NCBI GenBank assembly: GCA_964014735.1
Contig: CAXHBH010000008.1
Span: 1 to 59,444, forward strand
DNA length: 59,444 nt
DNA from: UBA7446 sp964014735
GTDB lineage: Bacteria; Bacteroidota; Bacteroidia; Flavobacteriales; Flavobacteriaceae
Reading direction: 5' to 3'
Shown in pieces: positions 16,985 to 26,741 of the stretch. Positions within the stretch are counted from its first letter, which is position 1. The number at the start of each line of letters is the position of its first letter. Both the position numbers and the translations under genes were made by a program. The notes beneath the pieces are model-generated. The model was given only the letters and a program-made list of their open reading frames with translations, searched no databases and was not told the origin of the DNA.

Positions 16985-17722
16985 TATGGCATTTGTGGGT
17001 TGAGTTTGGTTCCGCTACGGGAAGTTGCTCAGTATGACGCACCGCTAGTAAGTGAAGTGTTATATAGTGAGTTGTCTGATGTCATTAGCATCAATAGCAA
17101 ATGGAGTATGTCAAGATTTGAGATGGCGCCATTGGGTGGATTGACAATTAGCAATACATCGAAATTGCAGATGAAGAATATACCAGTCTATCAAAGCAGG
17201 AGTGCATAAAAGCAGTTGATTTAGTAGAATTTATTCCAAAGGACGGTAATATATTTTTCTCAATCGCAATTGGGATTACCATACAAAATTGATCGTTTTT
17301 AGGCATGATTTTGAAGGGCAAACTTCCAGCAATTCGGCACAAAAAATAAAATTCCTCAAAAAGCATTTACTTATCTAAACACAACTTAAACAGAAGGTGG
17401 CAAGTCAGCATTTGGTAACGATGCGGCAGGTTTTACGCAAATCTTTTATAAGCCTTTTTGGAGTAATGTTGCCAAGAACAGCACCAGAACAACCAACAAT
17501 CAGAAAAGTGCTTGTTTTATTGAAGAGTCTGAGCCCGGTGATTTGGTTTTTTTCTACTACGAGGAAGGTAATATTATTCATGTTGGTATAGTGCTTGAAA
17601 ACAACTATATCATTCATGTGTTAGTACAAGTACGAATAGATTGGCTCGATCAAACAGGCATATTTGATGTGATAAAGAACATACATACCCATCAACTTAG
17701 ACTTATCAAATCTATCGCATAA
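16985..17722 (+). pseudogene. Decayed NlpC/P60 (C40) peptidase gene
   Basis: Reading across three frames recovers a full-length C40 peptidase. It starts YGICGLSLVPLREVAQYDAP (SH3-like start), shifts frame near 17125-17135 to GWIDN, then has TAG, then QYIEIADEEYTSLSKQE. Further stops (TGA, TAA) precede another shift to GKSAFGNDAAGFTQIFYK. The last part is intact: EESEPGDLVFF, IIHVGIVLENNYIIH and a final LIKSIA with TAA at 17720. The family's DCSGF reads DAAGF here, so the catalytic Cys is Ala; the catalytic His of HVG remains. No ATG precedes TAT-GGC, and the upstream box reads TACTTTTT (16967-16974) instead of TAnnTTTG. With at least two frameshifts and three stops, it cannot be functional. 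Confidence 0.85.
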
Positions 17723-17746
17723 AAAACCCCGCATTTAGCGAGGTTT
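17721..17746 (-). terminator. Intrinsic terminator of the TPR gene / gyrA unit
   Basis: On the minus strand AAACCTCGC (complement of 17738-17746) and GCGGGGTTT (complement of 17724-17732) form a 9-bp stem with one G.T wobble and a 5-nt loop, followed by a U-run. It lies 17 nt after the TPR gene's stop. On the plus strand the same hairpin has an A-C mismatch but also seven T, so it could once have ended the C40 gene. Confidence 0.75.
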
Positions 17747-17763
17747 CATTTTTTTATAAATGG

Positions 17764-19017
17764 TTAAAAACTATCTAAAATATCTCTGTACTTTTTAAAA
17801 TTAGCGCTATCACCAATTGTTCCATATATATTTTTAAGTGTAGTAACTGCATCAATATTTTTAGGATTGATGGAGACTAATTTTTCTAAATAAGGTACCG
17901 ATTCTAGAAAAAGTCCTTCTCGTTGTTGCTTCAACACGTCATATTTTCGGTTATCTGAAGCTGAATTACCCAGTCCATTCATCTCCTCTACAATAGCAGA
18001 CTCACCTTCTAAAATAATTGATGCAAGGTTAAGGTAAGTAGCTTCGTAATTAGGATCCAATTCAATTGCTTTCTTATAATAAGAAATTGCAGTATCGCGG
18101 TTTCCTTTATTGCCATTAACAACACCCAAATTATAATACAAAATCACATTGTTTGGATCTTCTGCTATGGCTTCTTCCATAAGTATTGCAAAACGTTCTT
18201 CGTCACCAATTTTGTTGTACAAATCTGCCTCAGTCAAAATCAAAGCAATATCTTTAGGAGAAATTGCGCGTGCATCTTTTACAGCTTGCATGGCAGCTTC
18301 GTTATCGCCTTTTTGAACGTAAATAAGCGCAATGTTTTTAACAATTTCTGGAAGTTTCGATGGAGAAAGTTCCTCGCGATGGTTCTTGAACTCTTTAGAT
18401 TTTTTATATAGATCATAGGTTGCAGCATCAGGCACTTCAACTTCATTTCCAGTTGCAACTTCAGTAACAAAATATATTTTGTTCTGCCCTTGATAATTAA
18501 GTTCTTTGAGACGTAAATAATAAGACAACGAAGTTTCATAGTCTCCACCATTTACTGAGCTTGAAGCTGCATAGTATAAATAGTCTAGATTGTTGGAAGG
18601 ATCTAATTCGTACGTCATGTACAATAACTTTGAAGCTGCTCCATATTTGTTATTTTTATTTAATTCAACAGCTTCGTTTATCATGTCATTAGTCAAACTT
18701 GGAATGTTAATTTTAATTAACGAAGAGTATCTTTTCAGTTTAGCACTTTTCTCAATTGAACTGGATTTATCAAATGCAGCAATGGCTTCGTTAAATGCTT
18801 TAGTCTTTTGTTTGGAAATCCCAATCAAATAATAGTATTGTGAACTGTATTTTACATCAGCGTTTTCAATTAATGGCTGCATTTCATCTAGGGCTAAAAT
18901 TGCCTTACCATAAAGACTTGCATCAACAAGTTTTTGAGCTGCTTTAAGCTCCTTCTTTTGTGCCATAGACGTGAAAGAAATTAGGGCAGCCAGAAGCACA
19001 GGGAAATAAAATTTCAT
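17764..19017 (-). CDS. Exported TPR-repeat protein (417 aa)
   Basis: A signal peptide (MKFYFPVLLAALISFTSMAQ) is followed by a helical repeat protein with several tetratricopeptide units. The clearest is ILYYNLGVVNGNKGNRDTAI followed directly by ISYYKKAIELDPNYEATYLN (about 290-330). TPR proteins of this type act as scaffolds in the Bacteroidota envelope; no enzymatic motif is visible. The gene starts 10 nt after gyrA on the same strand and ends just before a terminator, so it is probably co-transcribed with gyrA. The specific function is unknown. Confidence 0.85.
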   Translation of the reverse strand: MKFYFPVLLAALISFTSMAQKKELKAAQKLVDASLYGKAILALDEMQPLIENADVKYSSQYYYLIGISKQKTKAFNEAIAAFDKSSSIEKSAKLKRYSSLIKINIPSLTNDMINEAVELNKNNKYGAASKLLYMTYELDPSNNLDYLYYAASSSVNGGDYETSLSYYLRLKELNYQGQNKIYFVTEVATGNEVEVPDAATYDLYKKSKEFKNHREELSPSKLPEIVKNIALIYVQKGDNEAAMQAVKDARAISPKDIALILTEADLYNKIGDEERFAILMEEAIAEDPNNVILYYNLGVVNGNKGNRDTAISYYKKAIELDPNYEATYLNLASIILEGESAIVEEMNGLGNSASDNRKYDVLKQQREGLFLESVPYLEKLVSINPKNIDAVTTLKNIYGTIGDSANFKKYRDILDSF

Positions 19018-19027
19018 ATTATTTATT

Positions 19028-21526
19028 TTATGAATTATCGTTATCTTCTATAGTTACATCAATGTCATCAACGTCTTGAATTTCATCCTCGTCATTCATT
19101 ACCTTGGCTACAGCGGCAATTGAGTCATCGTCTTTTATATTAATCAAACGAACACCTTGAGTAGCGCGACCCATCACGCGTAGTGTATCTACTCCCATTC
19201 GTATGGCAATTCCCGAGCGGTTAATAATCATCAAGTCATCTCCATCATTAACATTTTTAATAGCAACTAAATTACCTGTTTTTTCAGTTAAAGAAAGGGT
19301 TTTTACACCTTTTCCTCCACGGTTGGTTATGCGATAATCATCCAAATTGGATCGCTTCCCATATCCGTGCTCAGAAACAACCAATATATCTGAGTCCAGA
19401 TCATTAACAGTAACCATTCCAATAACTTCATCATTTGCATCTTTAAGTGAAATTCCTCTAACACCAGACGCATTTCTTCCCATTGGACGGGTTTTGCTTT
19501 CCTCAAAACGGATTGCTTTACCAGACTTTACTGCCAAGACAACTTGTGAAAGACCGGTAGTTAGTTTGGCCTCAAGTAATTCATCGCCTTCACGAACCGT
19601 AATCGCATTTATTCCGTTTGTTCTTGGCCTTGAATATTGTTCTAAAGATGTTTTCTTAACCTGACCTTTTTTGGTAGCCATTACAACAAACATGCTGTTA
19701 ATGTATTCCGCATCCTTTAAGTCTTGTGTACAAATGAAGGCTTTTACCTTGTCATCTTGTTCAATATTGATAAGGTTTTGGATAGCACGTCCTTTAGCTG
19801 TCTTACTTCCTTCTGGAATTTCAAATACGCGTAACCAAAAACATTTCCCTTTTTGGGTAAAGAACAACATGTATTGATGGTTGGTGCCAACAAACAGATG
19901 TTCTAGAAAGTCTTCGTCACGCGTGGTGGAAGCTTTCTGACCTACACCACCCCTATTTTGTGTACGATACTCCACAAGCGGTGTCCTTTTTATGTAACCT
20001 GCATGAGAAATGGTAATTACAACTTTTTCATTTGGAATCATGTCTTCTACACGAAAACTTCCTCCAGCATATTCTATCGTGGATCTGCGTTCATCGCCAT
20101 ATTTGTCCTTAACTTCGTGAAGCTCAGTTTTAATGATATCCATTCTACGATCTTTCTTCTCTAAAATATCATTAAGATCAGCTATAGTTTTCATCAATTC
20201 ACCAAACTCATTCCGCAACTTATCTTGTTCAAGTCCTGTTAATTGACGTAAGCGCATCTCAACAATAGCTTTTGCCTGAATTTCTGTTAAGTCATAAGTA
20301 TCAATTAATTTTTTACGTGCTTCATCAGCATTTGCAGAGGCTTTTATTAGAGCGATAACTTCATCTATATTATCAGAAGCGATGATCAGGCCCTTTAAAA
20401 TGTGAGCGCGCTCCTCGGCTTTTCGCAACTCATATTGTGTACGACGCACTACTACCTCATGACGGTGTTCCACAAAATGGTGAATCATGTCCTTGAGATT
20501 CAACATTTGTGGACGTCCTTTAACAAGTGCAATATTGTTTACACTAAAAGAAGATTGTAGGGCCGTGTATTTGTACAACATGTTGAGCACAATATTCGGA
20601 ATCGCATCACGTTTAAGCACATATACAATACGCATTCCTTTTCGGTCAGATTCGTCACGGATATTAGATATCCCCTCAATTTTCTTATCATTAACCATTT
20701 CGGCTGTTTTCCTAATCATGTCAGCCTTATTAACTTGATAAGGAATTTCAGTCACAATAATACATTCACGCCCGTTTACCTCCTCAATTTCTCCTTTTGC
20801 ACGAACAACCACTCGGCCTCTACCAGTATGGAAAGCATCTTTTACACCTTCGTATCCATAAATGACACCGCCTGTTGGAAAATCAGGTGCTTTGATATGT
20901 TCCATCAAGCCATCGATATCAATATTTGGTGTGTCAATATATGCGATTGTACCGTTGATTACTTCAGTGAGGTTGTGAGGTGGCATGTTGGTTGCCATAC
21001 CAACTGCAATCCCAGAAGCACCATTAATAAGTAGGTTTGGAACCCTTGTAGGCATTACAGTGGGTTCCTTTAGAGTATCGTCAAAATTGAGTTGATGGTC
21101 AACGGTATCTTTATCGATATCAGCCATCATGTCTTCTGAAATTTTTTGTAAACGTGCTTCTGTGTAACGCATGGCAGCCGGGCTATCTCCGTCAACTGAA
21201 CCAAAGTTTCCTTGTCCGTCAACCATCATGTAGCGTAGGCTCCAAGACTGAGCCATGCGCACCATAGTATCATAAACTGATGTATCTCCGTGTGGGTGAT
21301 ATTTACCTAAAACCTCACCAACAATACGAGCAGATTTTTTATATGATGAATTTGCTTTGACTCCCAATTCGTGCATACCAAAAAGCACACGACGGTGCAC
21401 AGGCTTGAGACCATCCCGAACATCTGGCAGTGCACGTGACACAATGACCGACATGGAATAATCGATATATGCCGACTTCATTTCGTCTTCAATATTAATT
21501 GGAATCAATTTATCTTCAGTAGCCAT
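19028..21526 (-). CDS. gyrA: DNA gyrase subunit A (832 aa)
   Basis: Type II topoisomerase A subunit, which breaks and rejoins DNA with GyrB to introduce negative supercoils. The N-terminus has the typical IEDEMKSAYIDYSMSVIVSR. The catalytic Tyr121 lies in AAMRYTEARL. In the quinolone-resistance region HPHGDTSVYDT, Thr82 takes the place of E. coli Ser83, and Asp86 corresponds to Asp87. The C-terminal beta-pinwheel contains GyrA-box-like segments (QNRGGVGQK, TNRGGKGVK) and ends in an acidic tail. Length is normal. It is divergent from clpC across a 214-nt intergenic region. Confidence 0.97.
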   Translation of the reverse strand: MATEDKLIPINIEDEMKSAYIDYSMSVIVSRALPDVRDGLKPVHRRVLFGMHELGVKANSSYKKSARIVGEVLGKYHPHGDTSVYDTMVRMAQSWSLRYMMVDGQGNFGSVDGDSPAAMRYTEARLQKISEDMMADIDKDTVDHQLNFDDTLKEPTVMPTRVPNLLINGASGIAVGMATNMPPHNLTEVINGTIAYIDTPNIDIDGLMEHIKAPDFPTGGVIYGYEGVKDAFHTGRGRVVVRAKGEIEEVNGRECIIVTEIPYQVNKADMIRKTAEMVNDKKIEGISNIRDESDRKGMRIVYVLKRDAIPNIVLNMLYKYTALQSSFSVNNIALVKGRPQMLNLKDMIHHFVEHRHEVVVRRTQYELRKAEERAHILKGLIIASDNIDEVIALIKASANADEARKKLIDTYDLTEIQAKAIVEMRLRQLTGLEQDKLRNEFGELMKTIADLNDILEKKDRRMDIIKTELHEVKDKYGDERRSTIEYAGGSFRVEDMIPNEKVVITISHAGYIKRTPLVEYRTQNRGGVGQKASTTRDEDFLEHLFVGTNHQYMLFFTQKGKCFWLRVFEIPEGSKTAKGRAIQNLINIEQDDKVKAFICTQDLKDAEYINSMFVVMATKKGQVKKTSLEQYSRPRTNGINAITVREGDELLEAKLTTGLSQVVLAVKSGKAIRFEESKTRPMGRNASGVRGISLKDANDEVIGMVTVNDLDSDILVVSEHGYGKRSNLDDYRITNRGGKGVKTLSLTEKTGNLVAIKNVNDGDDLMIINRSGIAIRMGVDTLRVMGRATQGVRLINIKDDDSIAAVAKVMNDEDEIQDVDDIDVTIEDNDNS

Positions 21527-21740
21527 TTGGTTTTAATTTAGTGTTTTGACATAATTGCTAAAATAAGTATTCATCGAATGAATATACATTAATTTAAAGG
21601 CTATTTTCTTATAATTTATTAACAAGTTGTACTAGAAACTTATGCAAAAATTTTTGTCAATTTTATTTGTAATTCAACAAATTTTTTTGTCTATTCGTTA
21701 TGCATCTGGTCCGATTTTTGAACTATGCACTTAAAAAGTT

Positions 21741-24299
21741 ATGGACGATAATTTTTCATCACGCGTAAAAGACGTCATTACCTACAGTAAAGAAGAAGCT
21801 TTACGACTCGGTCATGACTTTATTGGTACAGAGCATCTAATGCTAGGATTGTTGCGTGATGGTAACGGAAAAGCAATTTCAATATTGTCAGCGCTTGAAA
21901 TTGATTTAGACTTTCTGAGAAGAAAAATTGAGATCTTAAGCCCTGCTAACCCAACCAACTCTCCTGAGCCCCAACACAAAACAAACTTGCACCTAACCCG
22001 TCAGGCCGAACGTGCTCTCAAAACTACATTTCTTGAGGCAAAACTTTTTCAAAGTAATTCAATAAATACAGCACATTTATTACTTTGCATACTTAGAAAT
22101 GAGAATGACCCAACAACAAAAGTGCTACATAAACTACAGGTTGACTACGAAACAGTTAAAGATCAGTTCAAGTATATGTCTGTCGAGTCTGATGACGATG
22201 ACTTTATAGAAATGCCATCAGCTGATGCATTTCCAGATGATACAGCCGACGAAGACAACCGTGGGCAAGGCGCCTCCTTCTCATCATCTACTGATGATAA
22301 AAAGTCAAAAAAATCAAGTACACCTGTACTTGACAACTTTGGTAAAGACTTAACAAAGGTTGCAATCGATGGAGACATGGACCCGGTTATTGGCAGAGAA
22401 AAAGAAATCGAACGTGTTTCACAAATTTTGAGCCGTCGTAAGAAAAATAACCCCCTGCTCTTAGGTGAACCTGGAGTGGGTAAATCTGCTATTGCAGAAG
22501 GATTGGCCTTGCGTATCATTCAAAAAAAGGTGTCTAGGGTACTCTACAACAAACGTGTTGTGACTTTAGACCTAGCGTCTCTAGTTGCTGGCACCAAATA
22601 CAGAGGACAGTTTGAAGAGCGACTAAAAGCTGTTATGAATGAACTGGAAAAAAATTCCAATATCATTTTGTTTATTGACGAAATTCACACCATTGTTGGT
22701 GCAGGAGGTGCTACAGGAAGCTTAGATGCTTCCAATATGTTTAAACCAGCACTTGCTAGAGGTGAAATTCAATGTATAGGCGCTACTACACTTGATGAAT
22801 ACCGTCAAAATATTGAAAAGGATGGTGCTTTGGAGCGTAGGTTCCAAAAAGTATTGATTGAGCCAACTTCTGTTGATGAAACCATTGAAATTTTACAGAA
22901 CATTAAAGACAAATACGAATCGCATCACAATGTCAACTATACGGACGATGCTATCGAAGCCTGTGTAAAACTATCTGACAGATATATAACGGATCGTTTT
23001 TTGCCAGACAAAGCCATAGATGCTCTTGACGAAGCAGGATCAAGAGTGCATATCACCAATATGGAAGTGCCAAAAAAAATTGTTGAGATTGAAAATGAAC
23101 TTGAAAGGGTACGTGAGCAAAAAAATAGCGTTGTAAAACGTCAGAAATATGAAGAAGCTGCAAAGCTTCGCGACGATGAAAAAAAATTAGAAAAAGAATT
23201 GTTATTAGCGCAAGAAGATTGGCAAGAAGAACAACGACAAAACAGAGAAACCGTTACTGAAGCTCATATTGCCGATGTGGTTGCTATGATGACAGGTATT
23301 CCTGTGCAACGTGTTTCCGATGGGGAAGGTGAAAGATTAGAAAAACTTGAAGAACTCATTCGGGGTAAAGTCATCGGGCAAGAAAACGCTGTTAAAAAAG
23401 TGGCAAAGGCCATTCAACGCAACAGAGCGGGACTAAAAAACCCCAATAAACCTATTGGCTCATTTATATTTCTTGGACAAACTGGAGTTGGTAAAACACA
23501 ATTAGCCAAAGTATTGGCATCAGAAATTTTTGAAAGTGAAGCCTCACTCATACGAATAGACATGAGTGAATACATGGAAAAATTTTCTATTTCAAGGCTA
23601 ATAGGTGCTCCTCCAGGGTATGTAGGCTATGAAGAAGGTGGTCAGTTAAGTGAAAAGGTAAGAAGGAAACCTTATTCGGTTGTTCTCCTTGACGAGATTG
23701 AAAAAGCTCACCCAGATGTCTTTAACATGCTTCTCCAAGTTTTGGACGATGGTTATTTAACAGATTCTCTAGGTAGAAGTGTAGACTTCAAAAATACAAT
23801 AATTATCATGACCTCAAATGTTGGAGCAAGACAAGTCAAAGACTTTGGTCTTGGTGTTGGATTTGGAACAGCCGCTCAGAAATCGCAAGAGGATAAAAAT
23901 ATAAAAGGTGTTATTCAAAATGCTTTGAAAAAGAAATTCTCACCTGAATTTTTAAATCGAATTGATGATGTGGTAATCTTCAACAATCTTGACAAAAATC
24001 ATCTCACAAAAATAATTCAACTTGAACTTGGTGCGCTCCAAAAGAGAGTTAAAGAACTAGGATATAGTCTATCTCTAAGTAAAAAAGCAGTTACATTTTT
24101 AATTGATAAGGGTTATGATAAACAGTATGGTGCAAGGCCACTTGCCAGAGCTATACAACGCTATGTCGAAGATGCTATGGCAGGAGAAATTCTAAAAAAA
24201 TCCCTCACTAGTGGTTCTAAAGTAACTTTTGATTGGGATGGTAAGAGCGATGAATTGAAGCTCACTATAAACAACAAAAACACTGCTAAAAAATCATAA
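21741..24299 (+). CDS. clpC: ClpC-type AAA+ unfoldase of the Clp protease (852 aa)
   Basis: Hexameric ATPase that unfolds substrates for ClpP. An N-terminal double Clp-N domain (1-145) is followed by an acidic linker (about 150-190). The first AAA+ module has Walker A GEPGVGKS (242-249), then comes a UVR/coiled middle segment (about 450-500), and the second AAA+ module has Walker A GQTGVGKT (about 577-584). A VGF tripeptide in the second module (LGVGFG) corresponds to the ClpP-docking loop, which ClpB lacks. The middle domain is short, again unlike ClpB. It converges with nadC. A weak promoter candidate (GATTTTTG, 21713-21720) lies upstream. Confidence 0.95.
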   Translation: MDDNFSSRVKDVITYSKEEALRLGHDFIGTEHLMLGLLRDGNGKAISILSALEIDLDFLRRKIEILSPANPTNSPEPQHKTNLHLTRQAERALKTTFLEAKLFQSNSINTAHLLLCILRNENDPTTKVLHKLQVDYETVKDQFKYMSVESDDDDFIEMPSADAFPDDTADEDNRGQGASFSSSTDDKKSKKSSTPVLDNFGKDLTKVAIDGDMDPVIGREKEIERVSQILSRRKKNNPLLLGEPGVGKSAIAEGLALRIIQKKVSRVLYNKRVVTLDLASLVAGTKYRGQFEERLKAVMNELEKNSNIILFIDEIHTIVGAGGATGSLDASNMFKPALARGEIQCIGATTLDEYRQNIEKDGALERRFQKVLIEPTSVDETIEILQNIKDKYESHHNVNYTDDAIEACVKLSDRYITDRFLPDKAIDALDEAGSRVHITNMEVPKKIVEIENELERVREQKNSVVKRQKYEEAAKLRDDEKKLEKELLLAQEDWQEEQRQNRETVTEAHIADVVAMMTGIPVQRVSDGEGERLEKLEELIRGKVIGQENAVKKVAKAIQRNRAGLKNPNKPIGSFIFLGQTGVGKTQLAKVLASEIFESEASLIRIDMSEYMEKFSISRLIGAPPGYVGYEEGGQLSEKVRRKPYSVVLLDEIEKAHPDVFNMLLQVLDDGYLTDSLGRSVDFKNTIIIMTSNVGARQVKDFGLGVGFGTAAQKSQEDKNIKGVIQNALKKKFSPEFLNRIDDVVIFNNLDKNHLTKIIQLELGALQKRVKELGYSLSLSKKAVTFLIDKGYDKQYGARPLARAIQRYVEDAMAGEILKKSLTSGSKVTFDWDGKSDELKLTINNKNTAKKS

Positions 24300-24324
24300 A
24301 TTTCTAAGTGATATTGGTTTGTTC

Positions 24325-25191
24325 TTAAATAGCGCGTAAGCTTAGGTCAACAATAGCTGCAGAATGCGTTATAGCACCCATAGAAACATAGTTAACACCT
24401 GTCTCGGCATATTTAACTACATTTTCTAAATCAATATTACCTGAGGCTTCTGTATCCATTTTACCATTGATATATGTTACCGCTAATGCTAAATCCTTTA
24501 TTGACATATTGTCTAACAGTATTCGGCTGATCCAAGGGTTTTGCAAACAAATTTTAACTTCTTGAAAATTGCGTGTTTCAACTATAACAGGGATTGACTT
24601 ATCCAAACCATTTACATAGGTTTTCACTTTAGCAAGTGACAATTCCAATCCACCACAAAAATCAATATGGTTATCTTTTAACATTATGGCATCATAAAGA
24701 CCCATTCTATGGTTTACACCCCCGCCAATAACAACAGCCCATTTCTCAGCAATTCTAAAATTAGGAGTAGTTTTCCTTGTATCTAAAACCTTACATTTGG
24801 TGTGAGCGATTTGCTCTAGAACCTGACTTGTTACAGTAGCAATACCACTCATACGCTGTAATGCGTTTAGCATAATCCGTTCTAAACTAAGTATGGTCTG
24901 GGCATTTCCCTCCAAATATAATAACACCTCGCCCTTTGAAAATTGGGTACCATCCTTGTAAACTGGGTTGAGGCTTACATCTTTTCCATGGCGTTGCAGT
25001 ATAAATTCACAAAAAGCAACACCTGCCAAAACGCCACTCCCTTTTGCAATTAGTTGGGCCTTGGTAGAAAGATTTTTTGGAAAAACAGCCTTTGAAGTAT
25101 GATCACCAAGCTTATCCAAATCCTCAATAACTGCTCCATCAACACAGGAAATCAGTTCATTTTGAAATGTTTTTACAAAGGGGTTAGACAT
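24325..25191 (-). CDS. nadC: Nicotinate-nucleotide pyrophosphorylase (carboxylating) (288 aa)
   Basis: Quinolinate phosphoribosyltransferase, third step of de novo NAD synthesis. Family motifs are ERIMLNALQRMSGIAT, DTRKTTPNFRIAEKWAVVIGG, NHRMGLYDAIMLKDNHI, VETRNF and EASGNIDLENV. Length is normal. It overlaps nadB by 8 nt and is the last gene of the nadA-nadB-nadC operon, ending 25 nt from the convergent clpC stop. Confidence 0.96.
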   Translation of the reverse strand: MSNPFVKTFQNELISCVDGAVIEDLDKLGDHTSKAVFPKNLSTKAQLIAKGSGVLAGVAFCEFILQRHGKDVSLNPVYKDGTQFSKGEVLLYLEGNAQTILSLERIMLNALQRMSGIATVTSQVLEQIAHTKCKVLDTRKTTPNFRIAEKWAVVIGGGVNHRMGLYDAIMLKDNHIDFCGGLELSLAKVKTYVNGLDKSIPVIVETRNFQEVKICLQNPWISRILLDNMSIKDLALAVTYINGKMDTEASGNIDLENVVKYAETGVNYVSMGAITHSAAIVDLSLRAI

Positions 25192-26740
25192 AATCTTGAT
25201 TGTAATAAACCCCTTTATTTTCAGAATGTTGTTGGGATTGTTTGATTATTAGATAGGCCACACTAACAAGATTACGTAAGGTTGTAAGCTGTGGAGTTAA
25301 TTTATTTTTTTGATAAAGTAATGCTGTGGATGCGTATACATCTTGAAGCGCCATTTCTGCTTGGTGTAGACTATCACCAGATTTGATAATTCCGACATGC
25401 GCACTCATAATATGTTGTAAGTCGGAACGTAGTAAGCTTATTTGAACGATACGTTCATTTGACACATCTTCAGTACCTAACCAATCTGGAATGGTATCAA
25501 AAAATGTGATAGGTAATATATTTCCGTGTAAGGTTTCTGCGGCATGCTCTGCAGCACGAGCGGCAAACACCAAGGCTTCCAAAAGTGAGTTTGATGCCAA
25601 GCGGTTGGCTCCATGTAACCCTGTATGACTGCACTCTCCAATAGCATATAATGCAGATAAGCTACTCTGGCCATTTTCGTCAACATCTATTCCCCCACAA
25701 AAATAATGTGCTGCTGGAAGCACCGGGATAAATGTTTTGCTAATGTTAATACCTAGCTTCATGCAAGTTGACTTTATAGTTGGAAACTCTTGCTCTAATT
25801 TAATTGGGTCAATATTAGTTGCATCAAGATATACGTGTGGAGTATTGTACTTTTTCATTTCAGCGTTTATAGCTCGAGAAACTACGTCTCTTGGCGCCAA
25901 ATCTAATTGCGCATCGTATTTGTGCATAAAAGCTTCGCCTTTTTCATTGCGAAGAATTGCACCTGCACCTCGAATTGCTTCAGATATCAAAAAAGTATTA
26001 CCATTAACCTTTAGGTATAAAGCAGTTGGATGAAATTGAACAAAATGTAGGTTTTTAACATGGACTTTTGCACGATAGGCTGCGCCTAGACCATCACCCG
26101 TAGCTGCATTTGGGTTAGTTGTATGTGCATATACTTGGCCAGCACCGCCTGTCGACAATACCGTTAATTGAGATGTGATTTTAATGATTTGCTCATCTTT
26201 GATGGAAATTACATAAGCGCCATAACATCTTCTATATTTTTTATCCTGAAGATGGTGGTCTGTTATTAAATCTACAAGTGAATAGTTTTCAAAAAAATGA
26301 ATGTTTTCGTGAGCTCTGGCCTTTTCAATAAGGGCTTTTTGAATATGCAAACCAGACTGGTCTTTGTGATGCACAATGCGTTTGGCTGAATGCCCACCTT
26401 CTTTTCCAAGATGGAGTAAATTCCCTTTTTTGTCAAAGTCAGCACCCCAATCCATCAATTCTTTTACCCTTAAGGGGCCTTCACGAACAACAAACTCTAC
26501 AACCTTGGGTTCTGATGTATAATCACTAGCTCGCAGTGTGTCCTGAACATGACCGGTATACGAATCATTTGAAAAATTTGAAACTACAGCTATACCGCCT
26601 TGTGCGTATTTAGTATTACTTTCGAGTAAATCACGCTTGGATATCATAACAATTTTTTTGTCTGGACATCGATTTGCCAAACGGACTGCACAACTCAATC
26701 CTGCAATTCCAGTCCCAATAACCAACACGTCTGCATGCAT
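25184..26740 (-). CDS. nadB: L-aspartate oxidase (518 aa)
   Basis: FAD enzyme oxidising L-aspartate to iminoaspartate for quinolinate synthesis. It has the dinucleotide-binding start VLVIGTGIAGLSCAVRLA, then NTKYAQGGIAVV, STGGAGQVYAHTTNP, GDGLGAAYRA, QFHPTAL, the active-site segment RGAGAILRNEKGE, and GGIDVDENGQS. Length is normal. It begins 1 nt after nadA's stop and overlaps nadC, so the three are co-translated. Confidence 0.96.
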   Translation of the reverse strand: MHADVLVIGTGIAGLSCAVRLANRCPDKKIVMISKRDLLESNTKYAQGGIAVVSNFSNDSYTGHVQDTLRASDYTSEPKVVEFVVREGPLRVKELMDWGADFDKKGNLLHLGKEGGHSAKRIVHHKDQSGLHIQKALIEKARAHENIHFFENYSLVDLITDHHLQDKKYRRCYGAYVISIKDEQIIKITSQLTVLSTGGAGQVYAHTTNPNAATGDGLGAAYRAKVHVKNLHFVQFHPTALYLKVNGNTFLISEAIRGAGAILRNEKGEAFMHKYDAQLDLAPRDVVSRAINAEMKKYNTPHVYLDATNIDPIKLEQEFPTIKSTCMKLGINISKTFIPVLPAAHYFCGGIDVDENGQSSLSALYAIGECSHTGLHGANRLASNSLLEALVFAARAAEHAAETLHGNILPITFFDTIPDWLGTEDVSNERIVQISLLRSDLQHIMSAHVGIIKSGDSLHQAEMALQDVYASTALLYQKNKLTPQLTTLRNLVSVAYLIIKQSQQHSENKGVYYNQDYV

Positions 26741-26741
26741 A

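Noticed and set aside
16880..17617. Several short open frames on both strands in the region after the PgpH-like gene
   Set aside because: They are fragments or antisense shadows of the decayed C40 peptidase, which explains the region better.
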